A stretch of DNA of 64,000 nt, taken from the NCBI RefSeq assembly GCF_013267355.1, contig NZ_CP053985.1:620001-684000 (forward strand), given 5' to 3'. The translations under genes were made by a program, and so were the position numbers. Of the stretch, positions 7,945 to 16,709 are shown one piece after another. Positions within the stretch are counted from its first letter, which is position 1, and each line of letters opens with the position of its first letter. This stretch comes from Achromobacter pestifer. Its GTDB lineage: Bacteria; Pseudomonadota; Gammaproteobacteria; Burkholderiales; Burkholderiaceae_B. The notes below the pieces were generated by a model. That model made no database searches and was not told where the DNA came from. It saw only the letters and a list, made by a program, of their open reading frames with translations.

Positions 7945-8217
7945 TCAGACCACCAGCTTGCCGCTGGCCCGCAACACGTAGCGGCGCCGCGCATTGCGGT
8001 ACCAACGGCCCAGCAGGGGCAAGCGCGCCAGGCGGCGCAGGATGGGATGGCGCTGGTCGAAGTCGTGCCAGGCCTTGAAGCCATGCCCCATGCGCTCCCA
8101 GCTCTGGCGCGCCTCGGGGGAGAGTTTGCCGGGGTCGAACGCCGCCAGCTTTGCTGCTTCCGAGACGCGCATCGCGATCGATCCGCCCCGGCATTCCAAT
8201 GAATACTGATTCCGCAT
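7945..8217 (-). CDS. Small conserved hypothetical protein, basic C-terminus
   Basis: 90 residues from the ATG at 8217; an alternative ATG at 8172 would give 75. The second half is strongly basic and aromatic (HPILRRLARLPLLGRWYRNARRRYVL). No domain is recognised and no strong ribosome site is visible for either start. It is convergent with the DedA gene, 10 bp apart. Confidence 0.45.
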   Translation of the reverse strand: MRNQYSLECRGGSIAMRVSEAAKLAAFDPGKLSPEARQSWERMGHGFKAWHDFDQRHPILRRLARLPLLGRWYRNARRRYVLRASGKLVV

Positions 8218-8352
8218 GGGGCCGCATATTACCCGGCTTGCGTGGCCTGCGGCAGCGCGCGGGCGGCGCTGCCGCAGCGAGCAATTGGAGCCAGGTTTGA
8301 CCGCTCCATGCAAGCCTTTGTAATTAAAGGAAAATGAACATCTATGCCCGTA

Positions 8353-8389
8353 CTATCCCAAGGCTTGTCCACAGAAGTTGTGGGTAACT
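8353..8389. repeat. 37-bp interspersed repeat, copy 2
   Basis: Same element as 4616-4652, with 3 differences. It sits just downstream of the minus-strand gene at 8407-8652, the same relation as copy 1 has to its neighbour. Confidence 0.75.
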
Positions 8390-8406
8390 CCCGCAAGCCG
8401 GACGGC

Positions 8407-8652
8407 CTATTTCAGGGCGCCCAGGATCATGTCGCGCACGCTCTCGAAACCGGCCACGTACTGCGGATTCTCGGAGCGGGCCAGCAGGCTGGAATAGTTC
8501 TGCTCGAGCTGGGCCTCGATGGCTTCGCGCAGGCCGGGCGATGCCTTGGCCAGATGCAGCATCGACAGCAGGGTCGAATTCAGCGCGTCGATGCGGCCGC
8601 CCTGATGCGAAATGGTATGCACGATGACGGCGATTTGTTCCTGGATGTCCAT
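8407..8652 (-). CDS. Small conserved hypothetical protein
   Basis: 81 residues from the ATG at 8652, which is preceded by AGGAGG about 9 bp upstream. It reads as a mostly helical soluble protein (MDIQEQIAVIVHTISHQGG, LREAIEAQLEQNYSSLLAR). No family is recognised. It is followed directly by repeat copy 2. Confidence 0.55.
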   Translation of the reverse strand: MDIQEQIAVIVHTISHQGGRIDALNSTLLSMLHLAKASPGLREAIEAQLEQNYSSLLARSENPQYVAGFESVRDMILGALK

Positions 8653-8839
8653 TGTGTAAGCCTCCTGGCATTGAAGTCGGCGCAAATCCTAGCATGGCGC
8701 CGCGCACCGCCCATGCTAGGCAAGCCCTGCGCGCCGCGCTAGCATGAAGCGTAGCCGCTGAGGCACGGCGGCGCATGTCACCGGCTCCGTCTCCAGGGCT
8801 GCGCGCCCGCGACCGAACCGGTACAACCGGAGGCCGCCC

Positions 8840-9445
8840 ATGAAGACGATTCAGAACTACCTCCCGCCTGACGCCCAGTCCGTGCGGCGCCTGCAGGACA
8901 GGCTGGGATACAGCGACGCGCGCATGGCGGAGCTGGCCGGACTGGATGCAACCATCCCTTGGCACAGCTTCATCGGCGGCCCCGAGCCGCGTTCGCTGGG
9001 CCGCCAGCGCCTGTTCTACGTGGCGGCGCGCCTCACGCTGGACGAAGCGCAATGGCAGCGGGTGCTGGCCGCCATGCACGAATTGGGCGCGCGCTTCGAT
9101 TACCAGGATACGCGGCACCCCGACGCCCTGCCCGCGCCGGAACCGATCGCGGACGAAGAGCGCAAATTCGGCATGCTGCTGGTCAGCCGCAACGGCTCCT
9201 TCCACGAAATGGAGCAGTTGCGCGAGTTCGCGCATTTCGCGCACGAGGCCGACGTCAGCCGCTACGTGCATTCGGCCTTCTACGACAGCGACATCGATCT
9301 GTGCCGCTTCAGCTTCGCCGACCACGACGGCCTGGACGACGCCAGCCGCGACCGCATCTTCGATGCCGCGCGCAAGACCATCACGCGCTTCGAGTTCGAC
9401 GGGCGCATCTATCAGGGCGGCATACCGCCCGAATCGGACGGCTGA
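8840..9445 (+). CDS. Conserved hypothetical protein with HTH-like N-terminus
   Basis: 201 residues, ATG at 8840 with CCGGAGG about 7 bp upstream. Residues 12-60 (SVRRLQDRLGYSDARMAELAGLD ... RQRLFYVAARLTL) suggest a small helical, possibly HTH-like, domain. The rest is acidic and contains an aromatic HEMEQLREFAHFAHEAD stretch. No family is recognised. It precedes the Lrp-type regulator by about 100 bp on the same strand. Confidence 0.6.
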   Translation: MKTIQNYLPPDAQSVRRLQDRLGYSDARMAELAGLDATIPWHSFIGGPEPRSLGRQRLFYVAARLTLDEAQWQRVLAAMHELGARFDYQDTRHPDALPAPEPIADEERKFGMLLVSRNGSFHEMEQLREFAHFAHEADVSRYVHSAFYDSDIDLCRFSFADHDGLDDASRDRIFDAARKTITRFEFDGRIYQGGIPPESDG

Positions 9446-9547
9446 CATCTCGCGCAATGCTCGCGCGCGGCCGCGCATTGACGCGGGCAGGCCCCGGCCT
9501 GTACCGTCGGCACTCGCGCTCTCTCGCCACGTGCCGCCCCTCACCGT

Positions 9548-10006
9548 ATGAACGAACGACTCGACGCCATCGACCGGCAACTGCTCAGCCTGCTGCAAGC
9601 CAATGCGCGTGAACCCGCGGCCATCCTGGCACGCAAGCTCGGCCTGGCGCGCACCACCGTGGTGGCGCGCATCGCGCGGCTCGAACGCGAGCACATCGTC
9701 GCAGGCTACGGCGTGCGCCTGGGGCGGCTGCTAGAAGAAGCGGCGGTGCGCGCCTATTGCTTCATCAGCGTGCTGCCCAAGACCCCGGCCGCGGTGATCC
9801 GCGAACTAGAAAGGATGCCCGAGGTCGAGGAGGTCTCTTCGGTCAGCGGCCCCTACGATTACCTTATCTTCCTGCGCTGCGAAACCCACGAACAGCTCGA
9901 CGAACTGCTGGACCGCATCGGCCTGATAGACGGCGTCAAGCAGACCCAGACATCCATCGTCCTGAGCCGCAAGCTCGACCGCCGCAGCGCCGTGGCCGCG
10001 CCATGA
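9548..10006 (+). CDS. Lrp/AsnC-family transcriptional regulator
   Basis: 152 residues. The N-terminal HTH begins DAIDRQLLSLLQANAREPAA and continues LARKLGLARTTVVARIARLE (about 28-47). The C-terminal RAM domain contains VSSVSGPYDYLIFLRC (about 96-111), the usual ligand-binding turn. Lrp-type proteins are octameric regulators responding to amino acids. No target is identifiable from context; neighbours on both sides are small unknowns. Confidence 0.88.
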   Translation: MNERLDAIDRQLLSLLQANAREPAAILARKLGLARTTVVARIARLEREHIVAGYGVRLGRLLEEAAVRAYCFISVLPKTPAAVIRELERMPEVEEVSSVSGPYDYLIFLRCETHEQLDELLDRIGLIDGVKQTQTSIVLSRKLDRRSAVAAP

Positions 10007-10048
10007 AATGATGGTGTAATTGCGGTAATCGCCATTTCAGGACGCCTC

Positions 10049-10357
10049 ATGTTTGCACGCCTTGCCCCCGCCGCCGTATTGCTCGCCCTGCTGAGCGCCT
10101 GTTCCAGCATGAGCGAGGTCACGTCCGTCGGCAAGGACACCTACAGCGTCACCCACAGCTCCGGCTCGCAGATGATGACCTGGGTGGAAATCAAGAACCA
10201 GGCCCTGCTGCGGGCCGAACAGTATTGCCAATCGATCGACCGCAAGCTGGTCAAGCCCAAGATCACGTCCAACCACGCGACCGGCCTGGGCCCCAAGCGC
10301 GCCACCGTGACCTTCGAATGCGGCGTCATCGAGGCCCCCAAGAATCCCTCGAAGTAA
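10049..10357 (+). CDS. Small putative lipoprotein
   Basis: 102 residues with a lipobox LSAC, Cys at about residue 18. The mature part contains SYSVTHSSGSQMMTWVEIKNQALLRAEQYC, which resembles the short periplasmic lipoproteins in which the substitution of a Ser/Thr-rich strand is followed by a helix with a single Cys. No function is known. It is the gene between the Lrp-type regulator and pdxA, same strand. Confidence 0.65.
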   Translation: MFARLAPAAVLLALLSACSSMSEVTSVGKDTYSVTHSSGSQMMTWVEIKNQALLRAEQYCQSIDRKLVKPKITSNHATGLGPKRATVTFECGVIEAPKNPSK

Positions 10358-10419
10358 GGCGGCGGCCCGCCCGCCTTCGGGTGTAGCATGATCCGCAACA
10401 CAACCTCATTCCCTGCACC

Positions 10420-11400
10420 GTGAAGACCTCCCTGCCCGTGGGCATCACCATGGGCGATGCCGCCGGCATCGGCCCTGAAATCGTCGTCAAGGCCTACGCA
10501 CAAGGCCTGAATGCGCCTTGCGTGGTGTACGGCGACGCGGGCGCGCTGCGCCGCGCCGCCGCCCAGCTGGGCGCCAGGCTGGAGATCGTCGAGGTCGCCG
10601 ATGTCGGCCAGGCAGCGCCGGGCGCTGACCACATCAACGTCATCGCCTGCAGCCCCGCCCTGCCCGCCGACCTGCCCCTGGGGCAGATCAGCGCGGCGGC
10701 CGGACGCGGCGCCTACGATTACGTCTGCGCCGCCATCGACGACGCGCAGGCCGGCCGCATCCGCGCCATCGTCACGGCGCCGCTGAACAAGAAGTCCATG
10801 CATGCCGGCGGCATCGATTACCCCGGCCACACCGAGATCCTGGCGGAACGCTCGGGCACGCGCGACTTCGCGATGATGCTGGCTAACGACGAACTGCGCG
10901 TGCTGCTGGTGACCATACACGTGGCGCTGGCCGACGTGATCGCGCGCATCACGCCGCAGGCCGAACTGACCGCCATGCGCCTGGCCGACCAGGCCTGCCG
11001 CCAGATGGGCATCGCCCAGCCGCGCATCGCGGTCGCGGGGCTGAATCCCCATGCGGGCGAAGGCGGCAAGTTCGGCCGCGAAGACATCGACATCATCGAG
11101 CCCGCGATTGCCGCGGCCCGCGCGCAAGGCATGGACGCCAGCGGCCCCTGGCCCGGCGACACGATCTTCATGCGCGCCCGGCGCGGCGAATTCGACATCG
11201 TCGTGGCGCAGTACCACGACCAGGGCCTGATACCGGTCAAGTACCTGGGCCTGGACCATGGCGTGAACGTGACGGTGGGCCTGCCTTTCGTGCGCACCAG
11301 CGTGGATCACGGCACCGCCTTCGATATCGCGGGCAAGGGCCTGGCGGACCACGCCTCGCTGGTCGCCGCCTTCGATCTGGCGCTGGCCATGACGCCCTGA
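10420..11400 (+). CDS. pdxA: 4-hydroxythreonine-4-phosphate dehydrogenase
   Basis: 326 residues from a GTG start. Oxidises 4-phosphohydroxy-L-threonine in de novo pyridoxal phosphate synthesis. The motif GITMGDAAGIGPEI opens the protein (8-21). Metal-binding histidines are seen at H167 (TIHVAL), H211 (NPHAGE) and H266 (YHDQG); TAPLNKKSMHAGG (119-131) and VGLPFVRTSVDHGTAFDIAG (286-305) are conserved. PdxA2-type paralogues act in sugar-acid catabolism, but no such partner genes are adjacent. The isolated, non-operon setting leaves some doubt about the paralogue. Confidence 0.87.
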   Translation: MKTSLPVGITMGDAAGIGPEIVVKAYAQGLNAPCVVYGDAGALRRAAAQLGARLEIVEVADVGQAAPGADHINVIACSPALPADLPLGQISAAAGRGAYDYVCAAIDDAQAGRIRAIVTAPLNKKSMHAGGIDYPGHTEILAERSGTRDFAMMLANDELRVLLVTIHVALADVIARITPQAELTAMRLADQACRQMGIAQPRIAVAGLNPHAGEGGKFGREDIDIIEPAIAAARAQGMDASGPWPGDTIFMRARRGEFDIVVAQYHDQGLIPVKYLGLDHGVNVTVGLPFVRTSVDHGTAFDIAGKGLADHASLVAAFDLALAMTP

Positions 11401-11524
11401 GCGTCGCGCCGCGGCCCTGCAGCGCTGACAACTGGCTGTCAGGAAGCAAGGCGTCCCCGGGACTACAATACGCCCCGTTTACGGCGCCCGCGGCGCTTTT
11501 CGTCCGCCCATCCCCCATCCCCCC

Positions 11525-12502
11525 ATGTCACGCCTTGCCCGCCTTCTTCCCGACCGCTTCACCCTCTACCTGATCTGCACCGTCATCATCGCCAGCATCG
11601 TGCCCGCCCACGGGCAAGGCGTGGTGGTGTTCGGCTGGATCACCAACATCGCGGTCGGCCTGCTGTTCTTCCTGCACGGCGCGCGCCTGTCGCGCGAGGC
11701 CATCATCGCCGGCCTGACGCACTGGAAGCTGCACCTCACGATCTTCTCCGCGACTTTCCTGATGTTCCCGCTGCTGGGCCTGGCGCTCAAGCCGGTGCTG
11801 GAGCCGCTGGTCACGCCGGAACTCTATCTGGGCATCTTGTTCCTGTGCTGCCTGCCCGCCACGGTGCAGTCGGCCATCGCCTTCACCTCGATGGCGCGCG
11901 GCAACGTGCCCGCGGCCGTGTGCAGCGCCTCCGCGTCCAGCCTGCTCGGCATCTTCCTCACCCCGCTGCTGGTGGGCACGGTGGTCGCCAACGCGGGCAG
12001 CGCGCCGATCTCGTTCGACGCCGTCGGCAAGATCATGCTGCAGCTGCTGCTGCCCTTCGTGCTGGGCCAGTTCGCCCGCCGCTGGATCGGCGCCTGGGTG
12101 CACAAGCGCAAGGCCATGCTGAAGTTCGTCGACCAGGGCTCCATCCTGCTGGTGGTCTACACGGCGTTTTCGGAAGCCATCAACGAAGGCCTGTGGAGTT
12201 CGACCCCGATCCCGGCGCTGGCCGGCCTGGTGGTGGCTTGCGCCGTCATCCTGGCGCTGGCGCTGGGCCTGTCGGCCCTGGCCGGCCGGGTGCTGGGCTT
12301 CAACGTGGAAGACCGCATCACGCTGCTGTTCTGCGGTTCGAAGAAAAGCCTGGCCAGCGGCATTCCGATGGCCCAGGTGCTGTTCGCCGGCCACGCCGTG
12401 GGCGCGATCGTGCTGCCCCTGATGCTGTTCCACCAGATCCAGCTGATGGTGTGCGGCGTGCTGGCCGCGCGCTTCGGCAAGCGGCCCGAAGCAGAAGCCT
12501 GA
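11525..12502 (+). CDS. Bile acid:sodium symporter family transporter (YfeH/SLC10A7-like)
   Basis: 325 residues, about ten hydrophobic segments. The family marks are LLFFLHGARLSREAI (about 42-56), LFLCCLPATVQSAIAFTSMARGN (about 106-128, with the sodium-site proline) and the second crossover near FCGSKKSLASGIPMAQVL (about 270-287). The substrate is unknown; relatives carry organic anions. Upstream, a TACAAT at 11464-11469 and a 6-bp inverted repeat CTGACA/TGTCAG (11425-11442) may be promoter elements. A bidirectional terminator separates it from dnaB. Confidence 0.82.
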   Translation: MSRLARLLPDRFTLYLICTVIIASIVPAHGQGVVVFGWITNIAVGLLFFLHGARLSREAIIAGLTHWKLHLTIFSATFLMFPLLGLALKPVLEPLVTPELYLGILFLCCLPATVQSAIAFTSMARGNVPAAVCSASASSLLGIFLTPLLVGTVVANAGSAPISFDAVGKIMLQLLLPFVLGQFARRWIGAWVHKRKAMLKFVDQGSILLVVYTAFSEAINEGLWSSTPIPALAGLVVACAVILALALGLSALAGRVLGFNVEDRITLLFCGSKKSLASGIPMAQVLFAGHAVGAIVLPLMLFHQIQLMVCGVLAARFGKRPEAEA

Positions 12503-12524
12503 AACAGGTTCCTTCCCGCCAATG

Positions 12525-12550
12525 AAAAACCGCGCCTCGGCGCGGTTTTG
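12525..12550. terminator. Bidirectional terminator between the symporter and dnaB
   Basis: AAAACCGCGC pairs with GCGCGGTTTT around CTCG; A and T runs on both sides suit the two convergent genes. Confidence 0.85.
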
Positions 12551-12566
12551 CTTTGAGCGGGAGGAC

Positions 12567-13949
12567 TCAGTACATGTCTCGCGGCTGCGAGCCCGAGAAG
12601 TTCAGGAAGCGCGTGCTAGAGCCCTGGAAGGTCAAGCGCACCGTGCCGATGGGACCGTTACGCTGCTTGCCGATAATGATCTCGGCCGTGCCCTTGTCCG
12701 GCGAGTCGGGGTTGTAGACCTCGTCGCGATAGATGAACAGGATCACGTCGGCGTCCTGTTCGATGGCGCCCGATTCGCGCAGGTCGCTCATCACGGGACG
12801 CTTGTTGGGCCGCTGTTCCAGGCTTCGGTTCAGCTGCGACAGGGCGATCAGCGGACAGTTGAGTTCCTTGGCCAGACCCTTGAGCGAACGGCTGATTTCC
12901 GACACTTCGGTGGCGCGGTTTTCGCCCGAGCCGTTGCCCGACATGAGCTGCAGGTAGTCGATGATGATCAGGCCCAACTGGCCGCATTGCCGCGCCAGGC
13001 GGCGCGTGCGCGCGCGCACTTCCATCGGGCTGAGCGCGGGCGTTTCGTCGATGTAGACCTGGGCGTCCTGCATGAGCTGCACGGCGTGCGTCACGCGCGG
13101 CCAGTCGTCGGCGATCAGCTTGCCGGTACGCATGCGGTGCTGGTCCAGCAAGCCCACCGAACCCAGCATGCGCATCGCCAATTGCACGGCGCCCATTTCC
13201 ATGGAAAACACCGCCACCGGCAGGCCCTGCTCGATGGCCACATGTTCGCCGATGTTCATGGAGAACGAGGTCTTGCCCATGGACGGGCGGCCGGCCACGA
13301 TGATCAGGTCGCCGCCATGCATGCCAGACGTCATCTTGTCCAGATCGGCGAAACCGGTAGGCACGCCCGTCACATCGGAGCTGCCCTCGCGGTGGTAAAG
13401 CTCATCGATGCGTTCAACCACCTGCGTGAGCAAGGGCTGGATCTCCTGGAAGCCAGCAGCGCCGCGCGACCCTTCCTGCGCAATCTTGAAGACCTTGGAT
13501 TCAGCCTCGTCCAGCAACTGGCGGGCTTCCTTGCCTTGCGGATTCAGGGCAGCCGAGGAAATCTCGTCAGCGATCGACACCAGCTTGCGCAGCATGGCGC
13601 GTTCGCGCACGATTTCGCCATAGCGCCGGATGTTGGCAGCTGACGGGGTGTTATGCGCCAGGGCATTCAGGTAGGCCAGCCCGCCTGAGTCTTCCGCCTT
13701 GCCCGCGCTGATCAGGGACTCGTTGACCGTGATCACGTCCGCGGGACGCGCCAGCCCGATAAGGCGGGCGATGTGGTGCCAGATCAGCCTGTGATCGTGA
13801 CGGTAGAAGTCTTCTTCCACCAGCACGTCGGCGATGCGGTCCCAGGCGGTGTTGTCCAGCAGCAGGCCGCCCAGAACCGACTGCTCCGCCTCGATGGAAT
13901 GGGGGGGAACGCGCAGGTATTCGAGCTGGGGATCGGCGGGTGTATTCAT
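12567..13949 (-). CDS. dnaB: Replicative DNA helicase DnaB
   Basis: 460 residues. The N-terminal helical domain (about 15-115) includes PHSIEAEQSVLGGLLLDN. Walker A GRPSMGKT is at 220-227, and the RecA-type core continues to LIIIDYLQLMSG (Walker B) and DLRESGAIEQDADVILF near the C-terminus. The hexamer unwinds duplex DNA at the fork. Its ATG overlaps the TGA of the kinase-like gene upstream (4 bp), so translation is coupled to that gene. Confidence 0.97.
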   Translation of the reverse strand: MNTPADPQLEYLRVPPHSIEAEQSVLGGLLLDNTAWDRIADVLVEEDFYRHDHRLIWHHIARLIGLARPADVITVNESLISAGKAEDSGGLAYLNALAHNTPSAANIRRYGEIVRERAMLRKLVSIADEISSAALNPQGKEARQLLDEAESKVFKIAQEGSRGAAGFQEIQPLLTQVVERIDELYHREGSSDVTGVPTGFADLDKMTSGMHGGDLIIVAGRPSMGKTSFSMNIGEHVAIEQGLPVAVFSMEMGAVQLAMRMLGSVGLLDQHRMRTGKLIADDWPRVTHAVQLMQDAQVYIDETPALSPMEVRARTRRLARQCGQLGLIIIDYLQLMSGNGSGENRATEVSEISRSLKGLAKELNCPLIALSQLNRSLEQRPNKRPVMSDLRESGAIEQDADVILFIYRDEVYNPDSPDKGTAEIIIGKQRNGPIGTVRLTFQGSSTRFLNFSGSQPRDMY

Positions 13950-14785
13950 GACTTCAATAGTAACGGCTGCAGGATGTCCGCGACGCGGAAGAATCCCTGG
14001 ATATCACGCGAGGGCAGACGGCCCAGCACGACGCGCAAGGGCGCGGCGATGCCGCAGAGCACGCGCGCCAGACGTGTCAGGCGGGCTCGGACCTCGGCAT
14101 CGGGGTTGCTCTCGAAATAGACTTCGAGCGCCAGTTTACCCAGCACACGGGCAACGTCGTCGGGCAATTTACGCAAAGACACCAGAGAGGCCAGCATCTG
14201 GAACAGGTCATAGGCCTGGGCCAGCGGGCGCGACAGGGTCGAACCGATGTTCTCTTCGAAATCGATGCGCCACAGTTCGCCTTCCTGCAAGGTGATGTTG
14301 CGGATCTGAGCACCGCCATGCCACATGCCGCGCGCGTGGAAGGCAGCCAGGTCGGCCGCGGCGGCGCGCGCCAGCCATAGCCGGGAGGTCGTGTCCTCGT
14401 TGCGGATCAGGTCGGCCAGGTCCTCGCCCACGTACTCCAGCACCAGCAGACCCTGCTCCTGCCACCAGACCTCGGGCACACGGCAGCCTGCCTTCAACAG
14501 CTGCGCAAGGCGCTGCGACTCGTGCGCCAGGCCGTTGCGCAACAACACGCCCGGACGCGGAAACTCACCCAGGAATATCTTGCACACCACTCCCAGGAAC
14601 AGGGCGCGCACGTAGCGCAGCGCGTAGCTCACGCCCTGGCCGATGCTGGGGCGGCGGCGTTTGATGATGCAGCGCACGCCATCTATCGTCACATCCCGCA
14701 CCGAAGGTTCACGCGACGCATCCACACTATCCAGCCAGGCTCGCAAGCCGGCAGGCGCGTTGTGGTGAACGGGGGGCTGAGTCAA
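13946..14785 (-). CDS. Atypical protein-kinase-like protein coupled to dnaB
   Basis: 279 residues from the TTG at 14785, which has AGAGGA 5 bp upstream. The in-frame ATG at 14878 lies within the rplI terminator hairpin and is unlikely. Kinase-fold features: K42 in RCIIKRRR, E89 in HESQRL, the hinge VLEYVGEDL (115-123), catalytic-loop HGGAQIRN (156-163) and IDFEE (174-178). The canonical loop Asp (HxD) is Gly here, so activity is uncertain; it resembles RIO/WaaP-like small kinases. The stop overlaps the dnaB start by 4 bp. Confidence 0.72.
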   Translation of the reverse strand: MTQPPVHHNAPAGLRAWLDSVDASREPSVRDVTIDGVRCIIKRRRPSIGQGVSYALRYVRALFLGVVCKIFLGEFPRPGVLLRNGLAHESQRLAQLLKAGCRVPEVWWQEQGLLVLEYVGEDLADLIRNEDTTSRLWLARAAAADLAAFHARGMWHGGAQIRNITLQEGELWRIDFEENIGSTLSRPLAQAYDLFQMLASLVSLRKLPDDVARVLGKLALEVYFESNPDAEVRARLTRLARVLCGIAAPLRVVLGRLPSRDIQGFFRVADILQPLLLKS

Positions 14786-14853
14786 GACGTCCTCTGAAGA
14801 GTGCGGCGTAAGCCGGGATCGTGGAGTCCGAAGACTACACGCAATACGCGTAG

Positions 14854-14890
14854 CGCAAAAAAGAAAAAAAGCCGGCACGCGGGCCGGCTT
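14854..14890 (-). terminator. Intrinsic terminator of the rpsF-priB-rpsR-rplI operon
   Basis: AAGCCGGC (14869-14876) pairs with GCCGGCTT (14883-14890), followed on the minus strand by a long T-rich tail. It lies 22 bp after the rplI stop. Confidence 0.82.
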
Positions 14891-14911
14891 CCTTTTACTG
14901 CGGGTACCGGC

Positions 14912-15367
14912 TTAGGACAGTTCGCCTTCGACCAGGACCGTCACGTCGACCAGCACGTCGGCGTGCAGGGCAACCTGGATCGGGAACTCGCCGATCGCCT
15001 TCAGCTGGCCGTTGGGCAGGCGGACTTGCGCCTTTTCCACGGCTTCGAAACCGGCCTTCTTCAGACCTTCGGCGATGTCGGCGTTGGTGACCGAACCGAA
15101 CAGACGGCCGTCGACGCCAGCCTTCTGGGAGATCTTCAGCTGGAAGCCGGCAAGGCGCTCGCCCAGAGCCTGGGCGGCGGCCAGCTTTTCAGCCTGGACC
15201 TTTTCCAGTTCGGCGCGGCGCGCTTCGAATTCCTTCAGGGCGGCGTCGGTTGCACGACGGGCCTTGCGCTGGGGGATCAGGAAGTTGCGGGCGTAGCCAT
15301 CACGCACGCGGACGACTTCGCCGAGGTTACCCAGGTTGACGACTTTTTCGAGCAGAATAACTTGCAT
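14912..15367 (-). CDS. rplI: 50S ribosomal protein bL9
   Basis: 151 residues. Opens [21 protein letters not shown] and continues [15 protein letters not shown] ([12 protein letters not shown], 22-33), the rRNA-binding N-terminal domain. A long Ala/Glu-rich connecting helix (about 40-75) and the C-terminal domain ([14 protein letters not shown]) follow. Last gene of the four-gene ribosomal operon. Confidence 0.97.
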   Translation of the reverse strand: MQVILLEKVVNLGNLGEVVRVRDGYARNFLIPQRKARRATDAALKEFEARRAELEKVQAEKLAAAQALGERLAGFQLKISQKAGVDGRLFGSVTNADIAEGLKKAGFEAVEKAQVRLPNGQLKAIGEFPIQVALHADVLVDVTVLVEGELS

Positions 15368-15381
15368 TTCAGTGCCCCGGA

Positions 15382-15654
15382 TTAGTTGTGGTTGTCGGTG
15401 TAAGGCAACAGGGCCAGGAAGCGCGCGCGCTTGATGGCGGTGTCCAGCTGGCGCTGGTAGATTGCCTTGGTGCCGGTCAGGCGAGCCGGGATGATCTTGC
15501 CGTTTTCTTGCACGAAGTCGCGCAGGGTGTCCAGATCCTTGTAGTCGATCTCTTCCACGCCGGCAGCGGTGAAGCGGCAGAACTTACGACGCTTGAAAAG
15601 CGGGTTCTGCTGCGTGAATTTGCGTTTTTCCTTGCGTTTTCCGAAGAAAGCCAT
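15382..15654 (-). CDS. rpsR: 30S ribosomal protein bS18
   Basis: 90 residues. Core KYCRFTA-like segment reads [17 protein letters not shown], followed by [20 protein letters not shown] and the C-terminal [18 protein letters not shown]. The N-terminus carries a basic extension ([16 protein letters not shown]). It sits between priB and rplI, 14 bp before rplI, the standard beta-proteobacterial order. Confidence 0.97.
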   Translation of the reverse strand: MAFFGKRKEKRKFTQQNPLFKRRKFCRFTAAGVEEIDYKDLDTLRDFVQENGKIIPARLTGTKAIYQRQLDTAIKRARFLALLPYTDNHN

Positions 15655-15764
15655 GATATGTGCCTCTTTGTTTGAGGGGGCCGGGTTTTACCCAAAACGG
15701 GCCCAAACCCCCATAACCTATCCGTATTCAGAAGGCGCTCATCGCGCCTCTTGCCCAATTCCCT

Positions 15765-16088
15765 TCAAGCCACCAGCGGATCGCGTCCTGCGCTGCCACT
15801 GACCCTACGTGCCTGCTGCAAATGCAGCTTGACCTTCACCGAGTCCTTGCGGGTGGGAGCCAAAAACCCCTGCACCAGCAATTCGGACCCTAGAGCGGTG
15901 TCCTTCAACAGCAACGCCAGATCGCCCAGTGCCACGGCCGCGATAGTCAGTTCGACGCGGCGCGGGTGGCCTGCCTCGACGACTTCGGACTCGTGCGCCA
16001 GCACCATTTCCAGTGCGGGCAAACCGGCGGGAGTGTGGCGCAAAGGCTCGCATTCCAGAACGCGAGCGCTGAGTTCCAGCTTGTTCAT
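15765..16088 (-). CDS. priB: Primosomal replication protein PriB
   Basis: 107 residues with an OB-fold beta pattern: [38 protein letters not shown] and [27 protein letters not shown]. PriB binds single-stranded DNA and stabilises PriA during replication restart. The ATG at 16088 aligns with known PriB starts; a GTG 12 bp upstream is possible. Position between rpsF and rpsR is diagnostic. Confidence 0.92.
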   Translation of the reverse strand: MNKLELSARVLECEPLRHTPAGLPALEMVLAHESEVVEAGHPRRVELTIAAVALGDLALLLKDTALGSELLVQGFLAPTRKDSVKVKLHLQQARRVSGSAGRDPLVA

Positions 16089-16139
16089 CCTGCCAGGCAC
16101 CGAGGGGACTTCATGGGATGAGCTCTGCGTGAGCCCTGC

Positions 16140-16517
16140 TTACTCGGCCTGAGCCGGCGCTGCTGCTTCAGCCGAAGCCTTGCGGGCTTCTTCGCGTTCG
16201 ACCGACTTCATCATGATCGAGGGCGTGGCTTGAGCCTTCTTGGTCTTGATGACCAGGTGGCGCAGAACGGCGTCGTTGTAGCGGAACGAGTGTTCCAGCT
16301 CATCCAGCGTGGCTTGGCCGCACTCGATGTTCAGGCAGACGTAGTGAGCCTTGACGAGCTTCTGGATCGGGTAGGCCAGTTGACGGCGACCCCAGTCTTC
16401 CAGGCGGTGAACCGAGCCGCCTTGGCCCGTGACCAGCGCTTGGTAACGCTCGACCATGGCGGGCACTTGCTCGCTTTGGTCGGGGTGAACGATAAACACC
16501 ACTTCGTAGTGACGCAT
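16140..16517 (-). CDS. rpsF: 30S ribosomal protein bS6
   Basis: 125 residues. [36 protein letters not shown] and the C-terminal [23 protein letters not shown] are typical of bS6, followed by an Ala/Glu tail. First gene of rpsF-priB-rpsR-rplI. In many bacteria the bS6-bS18 pair represses this operon through its leader; the leader here (16518 to about 16660) has stable stems, but I could not confirm the binding motif. Confidence 0.97.
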   Translation of the reverse strand: MRHYEVVFIVHPDQSEQVPAMVERYQALVTGQGGSVHRLEDWGRRQLAYPIQKLVKAHYVCLNIECGQATLDELEHSFRYNDAVLRHLVIKTKKAQATPSIMMKSVEREEARKASAEAAAPAQAE

Positions 16518-16668
16518 GAGTAAAACTCCTTGAGGATGTCTCGCTGGCCGACCGTCCTGCGCCCCCGCTTTCCATCAGGGGCGGATCGCAATATGCATCT
16601 TGAACAGTGGCCCGCAAGGGGCAGCCCGCTACCCAAAAACCATGGGCGGTCGAGCAAGAAAGCTCTCG

Positions 16669-16697
16669 ATTATCACCGATTGAGCTTGTAGGCGCAA
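16669..16697 (-). promoter_or_regulatory. Predicted promoter of the rpsF operon
   Basis: Minus strand TTGCGC (16692-16697), 17-bp spacer, GATAAT (16669-16674). This leaves a leader of about 145 nt before rpsF. Confidence 0.5.
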
Positions 16698-16709
16698 GCC
16701 GAGAGGGTA

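Noticed and set aside
13946..14878. ATG at 14878 as the start of the kinase-like gene
   Set aside because: It lies inside the rplI terminator hairpin and would add unconserved residues; the TTG at 14785 has a ribosome site.
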